Shown piece after piece: positions 17,747 to 26,509 of a stretch of 64,000 nt of DNA. Location of the stretch: assembly GCF_018687975.1 (NCBI RefSeq), contig NZ_CP061310.1, positions 310,001-374,000 on the forward strand, read 5' to 3'. This stretch comes from Polynucleobacter sp. es-EL-1. Its GTDB lineage: Bacteria > Pseudomonadota > Gammaproteobacteria > Burkholderiales > Burkholderiaceae. The translations under genes were made by a program, and so were the position numbers. How positions within the stretch are numbered: the stretch's first letter is position 1; each line of letters opens with the position of its first letter. Under the pieces are notes generated by a model. The model searched no databases, had not been told where the DNA came from, and saw only the letters and a program-made list of their open reading frames with translations.

Positions 17747-18775
17747 TTAGGGTACTAGACTTAAGAATAAGAACTCAAAAAAGATAATCAAATGGACAAC
17801 CCCTTGCAGGAGGGTAGTTCTACCAATCGCCAGCGTTAATGCACCAATAAAGAATGATAGGTACATCAGCGTCATATTCAGGCTGCTGATACCCAAACTT
17901 AGTGGCAAATTAAAGAAGATGGCAACGGCCGCCACCGTCGGAATGGTCAATCCAATACTGGCTAAGGCGGAGCCCAGCGCCAAGTTCAAACTGCTTTGTA
18001 AGCGATTGGCTCTAGCAGCCCTGACGGCTGCAAAGCCCTCTGGTAGAAGCACCAACATCGCAATGGCAATACCAACTACCGTTTTGGGGGCGCCTGCAGC
18101 TTTGACTCCTGCCTCAATTGCGGGGTTGAGGGCTTCAGCAAGGCCAACAACTGCTGCAAGGGAAATGAGCAATAAAATCAGGCTGGTTCCCGTCTTGAGA
18201 TTGCTGGGCTTTTCTGCATGAGTCTCACTATTGGTCTTTTGATCTTCTGCTTTAGGAAGGTAATAATCGCGATGGCTGACCGTCTGAAAGAATATAAAGG
18301 CTCCATATAAAGCAAAAGAAGCTACCCCTGCAAATGCGAGTTGCCCTTTGGTAAAGTCTGGCCCAGGGGTGCTCACGGTCACCATCGGCATGACCAGAAT
18401 GAAAGTGGCTAAAGCAGTCAGCACTGCTAAAGCAGAATTAGTACCTTCATTACGAAAGGACATCTCATGATGCTTAAAGCCACCCATGAAGATGCATAAG
18501 CCAATGACACCGTTCATCACAATCATGACGGTAGCAAATACTGCATCACGCGCAATAAACTCTGAACCCTCATGGCCGGCAAACATCATTGCAATAATGA
18601 GAGAGACTTCAATGATGGTCACACTAATGGCAAGTACTAAAGTTCCGTAGGGCTCACCAGTTTTGTGAGCAATGACTTCTGCATGGTGAACTGCTGAGAG
18701 GACTGCCCCAATCAGGGTAATACTCATTAAGGCAATGAACCAAGTTTGATTCAGGAGTGGGGTCAGGATATCCAT
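17747..18775 (-). CDS. chaA: Calcium/sodium:proton antiporter (ChaA family)
   Basis: A 342-residue protein with about eleven transmembrane segments. The two inverted halves each carry a CaCA-type acidic repeat: AISVTIIEVSLIIAMM near residue 50 and NLALGSALASIGLTIP near residue 275. Gene order, length and both repeats fit ChaA, an inner-membrane Ca2+/H+ or Na+/H+ antiporter. It stands alone, followed by a convergent small frame. Confidence 0.86.
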   Translation of the reverse strand: MDILTPLLNQTWFIALMSITLIGAVLSAVHHAEVIAHKTGEPYGTLVLAISVTIIEVSLIIAMMFAGHEGSEFIARDAVFATVMIVMNGVIGLCIFMGGFKHHEMSFRNEGTNSALAVLTALATFILVMPMVTVSTPGPDFTKGQLAFAGVASFALYGAFIFFQTVSHRDYYLPKAEDQKTNSETHAEKPSNLKTGTSLILLLISLAAVVGLAEALNPAIEAGVKAAGAPKTVVGIAIAMLVLLPEGFAAVRAARANRLQSSLNLALGSALASIGLTIPTVAAVAIFFNLPLSLGISSLNMTLMYLSFFIGALTLAIGRTTLLQGVVHLIIFFEFLFLSLVP

Positions 18776-18872
18776 TTATTAGGGCGCTTACTTTATATGC
18801 CTGTTATCAAAAATACGTTTTCAGGAGGTCAATAGTTAATCACTCACTCGTAAGCCCATATTGCTACTGAGT

Positions 18873-19073
18873 TTAACTAAATACCAAACTCATTCCAATC
18901 CACAGAAGGGCAAAAGCGCTTAATAGGGTTGCTCCCAGTTTCTTGAGGAAATACTCTAGGCTGTTGATATAGACCTGATCATTACGACCGAAGTAGCGAT
19001 CAAAATGCTTCCACACCATAGAGCCAACTAGTACTGGTAGCAAGATTGCTAGGATTCCGAAAATAATGGTCAT
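18873..19073 (-). CDS. Small hypothetical two-helix membrane protein
   Basis: A 66-residue protein beginning MTIIFGILAILLPVLVGSMV, with a second hydrophobic stretch at its C-terminus and a charged middle (KHFDRYFGRND). It resembles many uncharacterised small inner-membrane proteins. The ATG at 19073 is preferred over one at 19106 because the hydrophobic segment then begins directly. It is divergent from the HdeD-like gene. No function can be proposed. Confidence 0.55.
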   Translation of the reverse strand: MTIIFGILAILLPVLVGSMVWKHFDRYFGRNDQVYINSLEYFLKKLGATLLSAFALLWIGMSLVFS

Positions 19074-19204
19074 GATGTTTTCACTCAATATGGCTGATTT
19101 GAACATCCAGATGCTCTAAAAGGATGTTTTGGTGTCAAACCCTGAGATAATAGATGGGTAGCCTAATTTGTATTTACCTTTTTTATTTTTTGAAAGCTGT
19201 CCAT

Positions 19205-19783
19205 ATGACCGAGTTGTCCCTTACCCAAGTAAAAGAAATCCGCGCCGCTGTTTTAGGGGCTGCTGCCAAAGTGCCAGGTACTCTCATTGGCATGGGTGTT
19301 TTATTTATTGTTCTGGGCATGATTGGTATTGCGGGGCAAACCTTGTTTTCTTTTGTGACGATTAATGTGCTGGGCGCATTCTTGATTTTGGGTGGTGTAT
19401 TGCAGTTTGCTCATGCCATTAAATCTATTGGCTGGAAGAGTGTGTCAATTCAGGTAGTGTTGGCAGTTTTGTATATTGCCGCTGGTTTATATACCTGGGC
19501 ATTTCCGATTCCTGCGCTCGAAGCCATTACGCTTTGGTTAGCGGCTATTTTCTTTGTTACCGGTGTGCTGCGTTTGATTTCAGCATTTCAGCATCGTCAC
19601 TTTAATGAGTGGATTTGGTTGGTATTGTCTTCAGCCATCTCTATTTTGATGGGCGTACTCATTATGAGTGGCTATCCAGAGAGTAGCTTGTGGCTGCCTG
19701 GATTATTAATTGCCATTGAGCTTTTATTGCAAGGCTGGTCATTGCTGTTTCTAGGATTGGCAGCGCGTTCTTTGACTAAATAA
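19205..19783 (+). CDS. HdeD-like (DUF308) membrane protein
   Basis: A 192-residue protein with about six transmembrane segments in a repeated two-helix pattern, as in HdeD/DUF308 proteins. Seen: GVLFIVLGMIGIA, GAFLILGGVLQFAHA, and AIFFVTGVLRLISAFQHR. E. coli HdeD is linked to acid resistance; the biochemical role is unknown. ATG 19205 gives the usual start (MTELSLTQVKEIR); the frame is open from 19154. Confidence 0.82.
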   Translation: MTELSLTQVKEIRAAVLGAAAKVPGTLIGMGVLFIVLGMIGIAGQTLFSFVTINVLGAFLILGGVLQFAHAIKSIGWKSVSIQVVLAVLYIAAGLYTWAFPIPALEAITLWLAAIFFVTGVLRLISAFQHRHFNEWIWLVLSSAISILMGVLIMSGYPESSLWLPGLLIAIELLLQGWSLLFLGLAARSLTK

Positions 19784-19792
19784 TATCGGGGG

Positions 19793-19809
19793 AAATGTTT
19801 TAAACATTT
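19793..19809. repeat. 8-1-8 perfect inverted repeat between two genes
   Basis: AAATGTTT, a central T, then AAACATTT. The one-base centre makes a stable hairpin poor, so it looks more like a protein-binding dyad than a terminator. It lies eight bases upstream of the start of the small basic protein gene and could be its operator. No regulator is identified. Confidence 0.35.
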
Positions 19810-19816
19810 ATTGATC

Positions 19817-19996
19817 ATGACAATGAAAAAAACAGACCTCTATAAGAACCTGGCCTTAACTACTGCCCAGCGTATGAAAAATGCCGCTAAGACGCCAAAG
19901 CCGGGTGCTGCAGAGCGTATTGCGAAAACCAAAAAAGAGCTCGCTAGCAGCAATCCGATGCTGGCCTCTTTGATGGGCAAGGCTAAGTCAAAATAA
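19817..19996 (+). CDS. Small basic hypothetical protein
   Basis: A 59-residue, Lys/Ala-rich, probably helical protein beginning at ATG 19817 (a TTG at 19811 and an ATG at 19823 are in frame). Features are KKTDLYKNL, two AAK-type helices and a basic C-terminus (MGKAKSK). It has no membrane segment. The composition resembles small nucleic-acid- or ribosome-associated proteins, but this is only a compositional remark. No family recognised. Confidence 0.5.
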   Translation: MTMKKTDLYKNLALTTAQRMKNAAKTPKPGAAERIAKTKKELASSNPMLASLMGKAKSK

Positions 19997-20054
19997 ATCC
20001 TGTACTCAGATCATTCAACATTTACTCGTCAATGGATTAAGTCAAAGCGAGCAA

Positions 20055-21140
20055 GTGACTGCATTGAAAAAAGATAAGACACTTTTTCTGATTGATTTGC
20101 TAAAAGTGAGTGCAGCTTTGCTGATTATTCTGCATCACCTATCCAGTTATGGGCAGATAGCTATAGATGCAAAATTAGCCTTACCAATGCTTATGGAGTA
20201 TTTATTTGAGTATGGCCGGTTTGCAGTACAAATCTTCTTGGTAATGGCAGGCTATCTGGCCACCCAATCGCTAACCCGTTTTGCTAAACAAAAATTTAGT
20301 GCCAACCTGGCCTTGCGCATCATTATTAATCGCTATTTACGTTTATTTGCCCCCTATACGGTAGCGCTAGTGTTCACCATTGCTTGTGCCTGGCTTGCCC
20401 GCTTTTGGATTGACGATGAATTTGTAGGGCAAACAGAAACCTTGGCGCAATTTGTGGCACACCTCTTTTTCTTGCAAGGTATTTTAGGTTTGGATTCTAT
20501 TTCTGCGGGTGTTTGGTATGTAGCGATAGACTGGCAACTCTATTCTGTATTGGCTATCCTGCTGATGTCCTTTAGCTCGTATCAAGCTTTAGTTTGGCTA
20601 CTGAGTATTGTGTCTGTTGGCTCGCTACTGTATTTCAATCGCTCGAGCCAATATGAGGCTTACTTCATTTACTTTTTAGGCTCCTATAGCCTGGGAATGC
20701 TTGCCTTTCTGGCGAAAAACTACTCAGACCCAAAGATCAGAGGATTGGCAAAATTCTTATTATTTGCTCTTGGTGCAGTGATCGCAATTTCTTCCTTTCA
20801 AGAATTATGGGCTCGCAATGTTTTGGCATGGTGTGTAGCACTAGCTTTATTTATCTGGGGTAATGCAAGCTATCCCGCTGTTAATCCCAATAACGCCGAC
20901 CTAAAACAAAGAGCCTTACAAGCGATTGCTTGGGCCAGCCCCAGATCGTATTGCGCCTTCTTGATTCACTTTGCATTTATCTTGCTAGCAAACACGATAT
21001 ACATTGCTTCAGGTTTGTATGCTCATACCAACGGCACGATGGCAATTGGCATGATGGTTCTCGTAGTGATTGCGAGTGTAATTGCATCGAATTACCTCTA
21101 TCGCTTGGTTGAGATTCCATCGACCAAATTAAAGATTTAG
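20055..21140 (+). CDS. Acyltransferase 3 (OafA/NolL family)
   Basis: A 361-residue integral membrane protein with about ten hydrophobic segments. Seen: LIDLLKVSAALLIILHHLSSYG at residues 12-33 with a family-typical His pair, FEYGRFAVQIFLVMAGYL, and ISAGVWYVAIDWQLY. Family members O-acylate surface or secreted sugars. It might modify the polysaccharide made upstream, but it is not in that operon. The start is a GTG at 20055; a TTG nine bases later is the alternative. Confidence 0.82.
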   Translation: MTALKKDKTLFLIDLLKVSAALLIILHHLSSYGQIAIDAKLALPMLMEYLFEYGRFAVQIFLVMAGYLATQSLTRFAKQKFSANLALRIIINRYLRLFAPYTVALVFTIACAWLARFWIDDEFVGQTETLAQFVAHLFFLQGILGLDSISAGVWYVAIDWQLYSVLAILLMSFSSYQALVWLLSIVSVGSLLYFNRSSQYEAYFIYFLGSYSLGMLAFLAKNYSDPKIRGLAKFLLFALGAVIAISSFQELWARNVLAWCVALALFIWGNASYPAVNPNNADLKQRALQAIAWASPRSYCAFLIHFAFILLANTIYIASGLYAHTNGTMAIGMMVLVVIASVIASNYLYRLVEIPSTKLKI

Positions 21141-21212
21141 AAGATTATTTTTTATCTTATAGGGTTGAAAACCATTTACTGGTTAGGTGAATTTACCACC
21201 CTCAAAAAGCTG

Positions 21213-21301
21213 TATAATTTGCACACGACTCACCCAATAACCGTTCGGTATATCCGATTGCTTTTTGGGCGACAGACCACCTTCGGGTGGTTTTGTCTTT
21301 T
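21213..21301 (+). ncRNA. Candidate small RNA or attenuated leader ahead of the NYN gene
   Basis: A TATAAT hexamer at 21213-21218 lies about 60 bases upstream of a strong intrinsic terminator, defining a possible transcript of roughly 75-80 bases from about 21225 to 21301. The interval can fold: ACCG-TT-CGGT, and CCCAAT pairing with ATTG and GGG around it. The -35 region is poor (TTTACC with a 15-base spacer). It could be a free small RNA or a leader that stops transcription before the NYN gene. No known RNA family was recognised. Confidence 0.45.
21274..21301 (+). terminator. Strong intrinsic terminator upstream of NYN gene
   Basis: ACCACC, a TTCG tetraloop, GGTGGT, then TTTTGTCTTT. The stem can be lengthened by two pairs (AG with TT). 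This is among the best terminator hairpins in the window and stands about 14 bases before the proposed start of the NYN protein, in a frame-open region. Confidence 0.8.
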
Positions 21302-21314
21302 CTGGAATGGGAAA

Positions 21315-21974
21315 ATTATCAAAACTACTATTTATATTGATGGTTACAACCTCTATTACGGCTTGCTCAGAAATTCAAAATTGAAGTGGCTGGATATTGT
21401 TAAGTTATTTGCTGAGTACATCTTAGATAAAAATGCAGAATTAACTCAAGTACGCTATTACACGGCGCCTGTGCTCGGAAGGATGTCGGATGACCCGATG
21501 TCAACCCAACGACAACGGCTATATCTTCAAGCCCTAACAAAAATGTATCCTAATTCCTTGGAAATAATCCAAGGAAAAATTTTAGCGACAACACCCTTCC
21601 AAAGATTGGTGAGGCCGATTAATGAAGCTCCCGAATTAAAAATAGTTCAGGTTTATGACTTTAATGAAAAAAAGACCGATGTTAATTTGGCATCAGATCT
21701 CATTAGTGGAGCTTGGACAGGCGCATATGAGCAGGCCGTAGTTTGTAGCAATGATTCTGATCTTGAGGGTGCGTTAGCGGCGGTAAAGAGGCACCATGCC
21801 CAATTGCGAATTGGCTTAGTTGCGCCAATTCAAAGTAAAAATCATCGACATATTTCGGGCGATCTAGCAAAACACTCCGACTGGAGAAAGATTCTCGGAG
21901 TTTCGCATGTTGCTAATGCGCAGCTGCCATTTAAGATTCCGAATTCAAAAATCCAAAAGCCTGACTCTTGGTAG
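21315..21974 (+). CDS. NYN-domain (DUF88-type) protein, putative RNase
   Basis: A protein of about 219 residues with the NYN/PIN-like pattern TTIYIDGYNLYYG at the start, KKTDVNLASDLISGAW in the middle, and VVCSNDSDLEGALAAVKRH at the acidic C-terminal site. NYN proteins are predicted metal-dependent ribonucleases, though many lack characterised targets. The start is unusual. Homologues begin just before the IYIDGYN block, but the window has no ATG, GTG or TTG there: only ATT 21315 or ATC 21318, behind TGGAATGGGA. A frame from TTG 21165 would include the terminator hairpin, so it is less likely. Confidence 0.78.
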   Translation: MIKTTIYIDGYNLYYGLLRNSKLKWLDIVKLFAEYILDKNAELTQVRYYTAPVLGRMSDDPMSTQRQRLYLQALTKMYPNSLEIIQGKILATTPFQRLVRPINEAPELKIVQVYDFNEKKTDVNLASDLISGAWTGAYEQAVVCSNDSDLEGALAAVKRHHAQLRIGLVAPIQSKNHRHISGDLAKHSDWRKILGVSHVANAQLPFKIPNSKIQKPDSW

Positions 21975-21981
21975 GGGGGGT

Positions 21982-22509
21982 TTATATCCCCATATCCTTG
22001 AGGACGCGGAAGATTTCTCGATAAGCCTTAGGTGGCTTATTACTTTCTTTTTCCTTGCGCGCGTTGCGAATGAGGGTGCGCATATTCTGAATATCCATAT
22101 CGGGATATTGCTCAATCATTTTGGTGAAAGCGGCATCATCGGCGATCAGTCGATCACGATAAGACTCTAAATGGTGGAGCTTGGCGGTCTCCGCTTTACT
22201 AACACCCTGAATGGCATCCAAGCGCTTCTGAATCGCATCCAACTCTTCTTCATCCAAAAAGCGCATGAGTTTGCCAAGATATTGTTTATGGCGACGTATG
22301 GCTTCAAAACTTTTGATTTTGTTAGTTTCAGCAATCGCAGCTTTAATAGCCTCATCTAGCGGAATAGTCTTTAATGCGTCGCTACTGAGTGCAGCCAGAA
22401 CTTCCGCCAATTTCTGGCGCTCTGTCATTTGGCGCTTGAGCTCTGACTTGCTAGGACCATCATCAAGATCATCTTTCTTGGGGGTCCGGTTCTTTTCATT
22501 AACGTGCAT
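21982..22509 (-). CDS. darP: Dual-action ribosomal maturation protein DarP (DUF615, YjgA)
   Basis: A 175-residue hydrophilic helical protein. The N-terminal PSKSELKRQMTERQKL and LDEAIKAAI segments, the central SFEAIRRHKQYLGKLMR, and the C-terminal AYREIFRVLKDM are typical of the DUF615/YjgA family. YjgA associates with late 50S assembly intermediates and stabilises the peptidyl-transferase centre. Length is normal. It is convergent with the NYN gene, seven bases away. Confidence 0.88.
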   Translation of the reverse strand: MHVNEKNRTPKKDDLDDGPSKSELKRQMTERQKLAEVLAALSSDALKTIPLDEAIKAAIAETNKIKSFEAIRRHKQYLGKLMRFLDEEELDAIQKRLDAIQGVSKAETAKLHHLESYRDRLIADDAAFTKMIEQYPDMDIQNMRTLIRNARKEKESNKPPKAYREIFRVLKDMGI

Positions 22510-22540
22510 AGGTTTATTTTAGACGGGTATTGGTCTTTAG

Positions 22541-22858
22541 CTATTCTTTGTTTATTTTTTGTTTTAGTAGCTTCAGATCTGCGCTAGAGAATAGCTGACT
22601 CCTACCTACGATTGAAGCCGGCTTTAACCTGCCAGCCTGAACATGCCTACGTAGCGTAGGAAGTGAAATCTCTAAAAATTCTGCAGCCTCTTGTGCTGAA
22701 AAGCTTGCATTTCTGAGGTGGCCAAATACTTGCTCATGCGTATAGTCGGCCTCTTGGAAAGCATTGATTGCAACTAAAGAGAAAAATTTGATGCGCTCAT
22801 TGATGGGCATTTTCTTAACTTGATCAAATAGATCTTCGGCTGTTAGGACAATGCTCAT
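22541..22858 (-). CDS. HTH (excisionase/MerR-like) DNA-binding protein
   Basis: A 105-residue protein. Residues 1-45 are an acidic helical part (LFDQVKKMPINERIKFF). Residues 50-100 form a winged helix of the HTH_17 type, SAQEAAEFLEISLPTLRRHVQAGRLKP, ending with GRSQLFSSADL. Such proteins can be stand-alone regulators or antitoxins. No toxin-like gene is adjacent, so it is best treated as a regulator. It is divergent from the GMC oxidoreductase gene and could control it (inference). Confidence 0.72.
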   Translation of the reverse strand: MSIVLTAEDLFDQVKKMPINERIKFFSLVAINAFQEADYTHEQVFGHLRNASFSAQEAAEFLEISLPTLRRHVQAGRLKPASIVGRSQLFSSADLKLLKQKINKE

Positions 22859-23006
22859 AATTTCCCTCTTTAGCTAGCAGCGCTTATATTGATAAGATAT
22901 TAGTTCAACCCGACTTGCTTGGCGAATCAACAAAAGTAATAGGCAATACCTGATTGCTTAGCATGGTGAATAATGGGTATTCGATTGCATTCTTAACAGT
23001 AGCGCT

Positions 23007-24650
23007 ATGAAACAAGCCTCTTTGCTTAATCCATACGACTTCATCATCATCGGCGCAGGTAGTGCAGGCTGCATGCTGGCTAAGCGCTTGACTGAGAATC
23101 CCGCCAAGCAGGTACTGTTGATTGAAGCGGGCTCTCATGACAACTACATTTGGATTCATATTCCAGTGGGTTACTTATATTGCATTGATAACCCCAGGGC
23201 CGATTGGCGTTTTAAGACTGCTGCAGAAAAAGGCTTAAACGGCCGCTCATTGATTTACCCCCGCGGTAAAGTTCTGGGCGGCTGCTCCTCGATTAACGGC
23301 ATGATTTATATGCGCGGCCAAGAGGGTGACTATGCCAATTGGGTCCGAGAGACCGGTGACGAGGCATGGTCTTGGGAAAATGCCTTGCGTCGCTATAAGT
23401 CCTTTGAGGATTACCATGGCAACGCTAATCAATGGCATGGCAAGGGCGGCGAGTGGACGGTATCACGGCAACGTTTACGCTGGCCCATTATGGATAACTT
23501 TAAGCAAGCTGCTATTGAAGCAGGCATTCCGGAGTCAGAGGATTTCAATCAAGGTGATAACTTTGGAGTGGGGTATTTTGATGTCAGTCAACGCAAAGGT
23601 TGGCGCTTAAATACTGCTAAAGCATTCTTACGCGATGCAGTTAGGCGACCTAATCTCACAGTCATTACCCAGGCTGTAGTCAATAAGCTCTTGATTGATC
23701 CGGTGAGCAAAAATTGCTTTGGGGTGCAATACCTCAAAGACGGTCAAACTCTTGAGGCGCATTGCCAATCTGCCGATGCTGCCAAGCAAGGTGAAGTGAT
23801 TCTGAGTGCGGGCGCTATTGGAAGTGTGCAAATTTTAGAGCGCTCAGGTATTGGTGCAGCTGATCACCTCAATCGCTTAGGTATTGAGGTGATTGCTGAT
23901 TTGCCAGGCGTTGGTGAAAATCTGCAAGACCATTTGCAGTTACGCATGATCTATAAAGTTAGCGGTATTCAGACTCTCAATACCAAAGCAAACTCTTTGC
24001 TTGGTAAGTTATTAATCGGCATGGAGTACGTCTTCAAGCGTAGCGGCCCGATGTCTATGGCTCCTTCGCAATTAGGTGCTTTTGCCTACAGCTCTCCAGA
24101 GCACACTTCACCGAATGTGGAGTATCACGTGCAACCCTTATCTTTAGAGAAGTTTGGCGAGGATCTACATACCTTTGATGCCATTACGGCCAGTGTCTGT
24201 AATTTGCGCCCTACGTCGCGTGGTAGCGTGCATATTGATTCAAAGGACCCACAAGCACCACCAGTGATTGCTCCCAACTACCTATCTACAGATGCTGATC
24301 GCCAAGTGGCGATTGAGGCATTGCGCCTTACTCGCAAGATTGTCGAAAGTCCTGCGTTAAGACCCTATATGCCTGAGGAGTACAAGCCGGGCAAAGATTA
24401 TCAATCGGATGAGGAGCTCATTAAAGCTGCAGGTGATATTGGTACGACGATTTTTCATCCGGTGGGCACTTGCAAGATGGGGCGTGACGATGATCCTATG
24501 GCAGTACTCGATTCTCAATTGCGGGTGAGGGGAGTTCACAACCTGCGAGTAGTAGATGCTTCCGCAATGCCGACGATTACCTCTGGAAATACTGCAGCGC
24601 CAACCATGATGATTGCGCAGCGCGCAGCAGAATTGCTCTGCGGTGAGTGA
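23007..24650 (+). CDS. GMC family FAD-dependent oxidoreductase
   Basis: A 547-residue flavoprotein, full length for the choline dehydrogenase/alcohol dehydrogenase branch. Seen: FIIIGAGSAGCMLAKRL (FAD Rossmann loop), KVLGGCSSINGMIYMRG (GMC signature 1), GSVQILERSGIG (signature 2), HPVGTCKMG containing the catalytic His, and NTAAPTMMIAQRAAE at the C-terminus. It oxidises an alcohol to the aldehyde; the substrate is unknown. The following permease gene overlaps it by eight bases. Confidence 0.9.
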   Translation: MKQASLLNPYDFIIIGAGSAGCMLAKRLTENPAKQVLLIEAGSHDNYIWIHIPVGYLYCIDNPRADWRFKTAAEKGLNGRSLIYPRGKVLGGCSSINGMIYMRGQEGDYANWVRETGDEAWSWENALRRYKSFEDYHGNANQWHGKGGEWTVSRQRLRWPIMDNFKQAAIEAGIPESEDFNQGDNFGVGYFDVSQRKGWRLNTAKAFLRDAVRRPNLTVITQAVVNKLLIDPVSKNCFGVQYLKDGQTLEAHCQSADAAKQGEVILSAGAIGSVQILERSGIGAADHLNRLGIEVIADLPGVGENLQDHLQLRMIYKVSGIQTLNTKANSLLGKLLIGMEYVFKRSGPMSMAPSQLGAFAYSSPEHTSPNVEYHVQPLSLEKFGEDLHTFDAITASVCNLRPTSRGSVHIDSKDPQAPPVIAPNYLSTDADRQVAIEALRLTRKIVESPALRPYMPEEYKPGKDYQSDEELIKAAGDIGTTIFHPVGTCKMGRDDDPMAVLDSQLRVRGVHNLRVVDASAMPTITSGNTAAPTMMIAQRAAELLCGE

Positions 24651-25572
24651 CTCAGCTAATCGACTGCCAAATCGGCTTCCTAACTGCCTACCCCTTAGTC
24701 ATCTTCTGTTGGCACTAGCCATTGTGGCAATTTGGGGAACCAATTTTGTTGTGATCAAAAAATCACTAGATGCATTTCCACCATTTTTGTTTGCAACGCT
24801 GCGTTATGTCTTTGCCTTATTGCCTGCCATCTTTTTTGTGAAGCGCCCTAAAGTTTCTTGGCTCAACTTAGCAATGTATGGACTCTTTATTGGGGTGGGG
24901 CAATTTGGCATTTTGTTTTATGCCATCAATGGCCACATCACTCCGGGCTTGGCTTCTCTGGTAGTGCAAACCCAAGTGTTTTTCACGATTGGCTTTGCGA
25001 TGATCTTTGCTAAAGAGCGGCTTTACTGGCATCAGGCCATCTCCATTGGGATTGCGATGATCGGCCTCTTGGTGATTGCGAGTCACATTGATAGTCAAAC
25101 CAGTTTGCTCGGAATTGGTTTAGTCATCTGTGCTGGTTGTGCTTGGGGAGCAGGCAATACTGTCAGCCGACAAGCAGGTGCGATCAATATGTTTGCCTAT
25201 GTTGTGTGGGCTAGCGCATTTTCTATTCCACCTCTGTTATTGCTGTCGCTGTATTTTGAGGGGGGATATTCCAACTTAGTTTTAGCGATAGAGTTAGCGC
25301 CCTTAGGAGCTTGGGCAGGAGTCTTCTGGCAATCTTGGGCCAATACCTTATTTGGTTACGCCGCTTGGGCCTGGCTTTTATCTAAGCATCCGGCAGCTCT
25401 AGTAGCACCAGCTCCTTTACTCGTTCCCATCTTTGGCATGGGAGCAACGGCGATTTTCTTGGGTGAATCACTACCTGGGTGGAAGTTCTTAGCAGCCGGC
25501 TTAGTCATGATGGGCTATCTGGGCACCATTTATGGTTTATCGTTCACAAAACATTCCTTGAGGAAATTATGA
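24643..25572 (+). CDS. DMT-superfamily permease (EamA family)
   Basis: A 309-residue protein with ten hydrophobic helices in two EamA repeats. Seen: AIVAIWGTNFVVIKKSL at the first helix, LASLVVQTQVFFTIGFA, and GAGNTVSRQAG in the second half. These exporters move amino acids, nucleosides or other metabolites. The start is uncertain: GTG 24643 overlaps the GMC stop, while an in-frame start at 24613 exists upstream. It is followed by panE-like with a four-base overlap. Confidence 0.82.
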   Translation: MSDSANRLPNRLPNCLPLSHLLLALAIVAIWGTNFVVIKKSLDAFPPFLFATLRYVFALLPAIFFVKRPKVSWLNLAMYGLFIGVGQFGILFYAINGHITPGLASLVVQTQVFFTIGFAMIFAKERLYWHQAISIGIAMIGLLVIASHIDSQTSLLGIGLVICAGCAWGAGNTVSRQAGAINMFAYVVWASAFSIPPLLLLSLYFEGGYSNLVLAIELAPLGAWAGVFWQSWANTLFGYAAWAWLLSKHPAALVAPAPLLVPIFGMGATAIFLGESLPGWKFLAAGLVMMGYLGTIYGLSFTKHSLRKL

Positions 25573-26486
25573 AGATATTAATTGTGGGCGCCGGTGGCAT
25601 AGGTGGATATTACGGATCAAAGTTGATGTTGGCTGGTGCGGATGTCACTTACTTATTACGCGAGAAACGCCAAGCGCATATTGAGCAGCATGGACTTGTA
25701 GTGGAGACACCAAAAGGCAGTTATACGGTGCATCCTAAAACTGTTACTGCAAAAGAGCTCAAGCCGATCTATGACCTCATTATCTTGGCATCCAAAGCCT
25801 TTGATTTAGAGGACTCTTTGCAGTCGATTGCTGGGGCCTCCAGCCAAGGTCTCATCTTGCCTTTCCTCAACGGCTTAGCGCATATAGAGCAATTAGATCT
25901 ACGTTTTGGTCGCGAGCGCGTGTTGGGCGGTATTGCGCATATTGCTGCCACGATTACTGAAACAGGCGCAGTAAAGCAATTAACGGATTTGCATGTTCTG
26001 ACCGTCGGTGCGCGCACACCCAGTCAAGAGGCTGTGGCAAAAGCTTTTTATGAGTTGTGTCAGAAGACGGACTTTAATGCCGTCTATAGCGAAAATATTG
26101 AGCAAGCCCTGTGGGATAAGTGGACTTTCTTGAGTACCTTAGCGGGGATGACCACTTTATGTAATGGCTCTATTGGTGAGATTGTTGCTACCCCTTATGG
26201 CGATGCACTGACTAAAACCATGTATGCACAGTGTTGTGCGATTGCAGATGCGCATGGATTTGCGATCGCTGCTGGCGTGCAAAGCAAATCAATTGAGATG
26301 CTCACGGCAAGCGGATCGCCTATGACGGCATCGATGTTGCGAGATTTAAACGCTGGCAATAAAACGGAGCATGGACATATCTTGCTCGAGATGATCAATA
26401 AGGCACAGGCCAAGCAATTAGACTGCGATTTGATCAAAATGGCCTACACCCATATTGAAGTGATCCAGCGCCGCCAAGCTGCTTAA
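25569..26486 (+). CDS. panE: 2-dehydropantoate 2-reductase family protein
   Basis: A 305-residue protein. Seen: ILIVGAGGIGGYYG (NADP loop), LASKAF after the fourth strand, and ALWDKWTFLSTLAGMTTL with the conserved Lys of ketopantoate reductases. PanE makes pantoate for coenzyme A; many homologues in gene clusters act on other 2-keto acids. The ATG overlaps the permease stop (ATGA) behind GAGGAAATT. Its operon with a GMC dehydrogenase and two transporters suggests a catabolic or detoxifying substrate rather than, or as well as, pantothenate (inference). Confidence 0.8.
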   Translation: MKILIVGAGGIGGYYGSKLMLAGADVTYLLREKRQAHIEQHGLVVETPKGSYTVHPKTVTAKELKPIYDLIILASKAFDLEDSLQSIAGASSQGLILPFLNGLAHIEQLDLRFGRERVLGGIAHIAATITETGAVKQLTDLHVLTVGARTPSQEAVAKAFYELCQKTDFNAVYSENIEQALWDKWTFLSTLAGMTTLCNGSIGEIVATPYGDALTKTMYAQCCAIADAHGFAIAAGVQSKSIEMLTASGSPMTASMLRDLNAGNKTEHGHILLEMINKAQAKQLDCDLIKMAYTHIEVIQRRQAA

Positions 26487-26509
26487 TGAATGCGTAAGAG
26501 TATTTGCTG

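Noticed and set aside
21165..21314. 50-residue extension of the NYN protein from TTG 21165
   Set aside because: It would translate through a promoter-like TATAAT and a strong terminator hairpin; homologues start at the IYIDGYN block.
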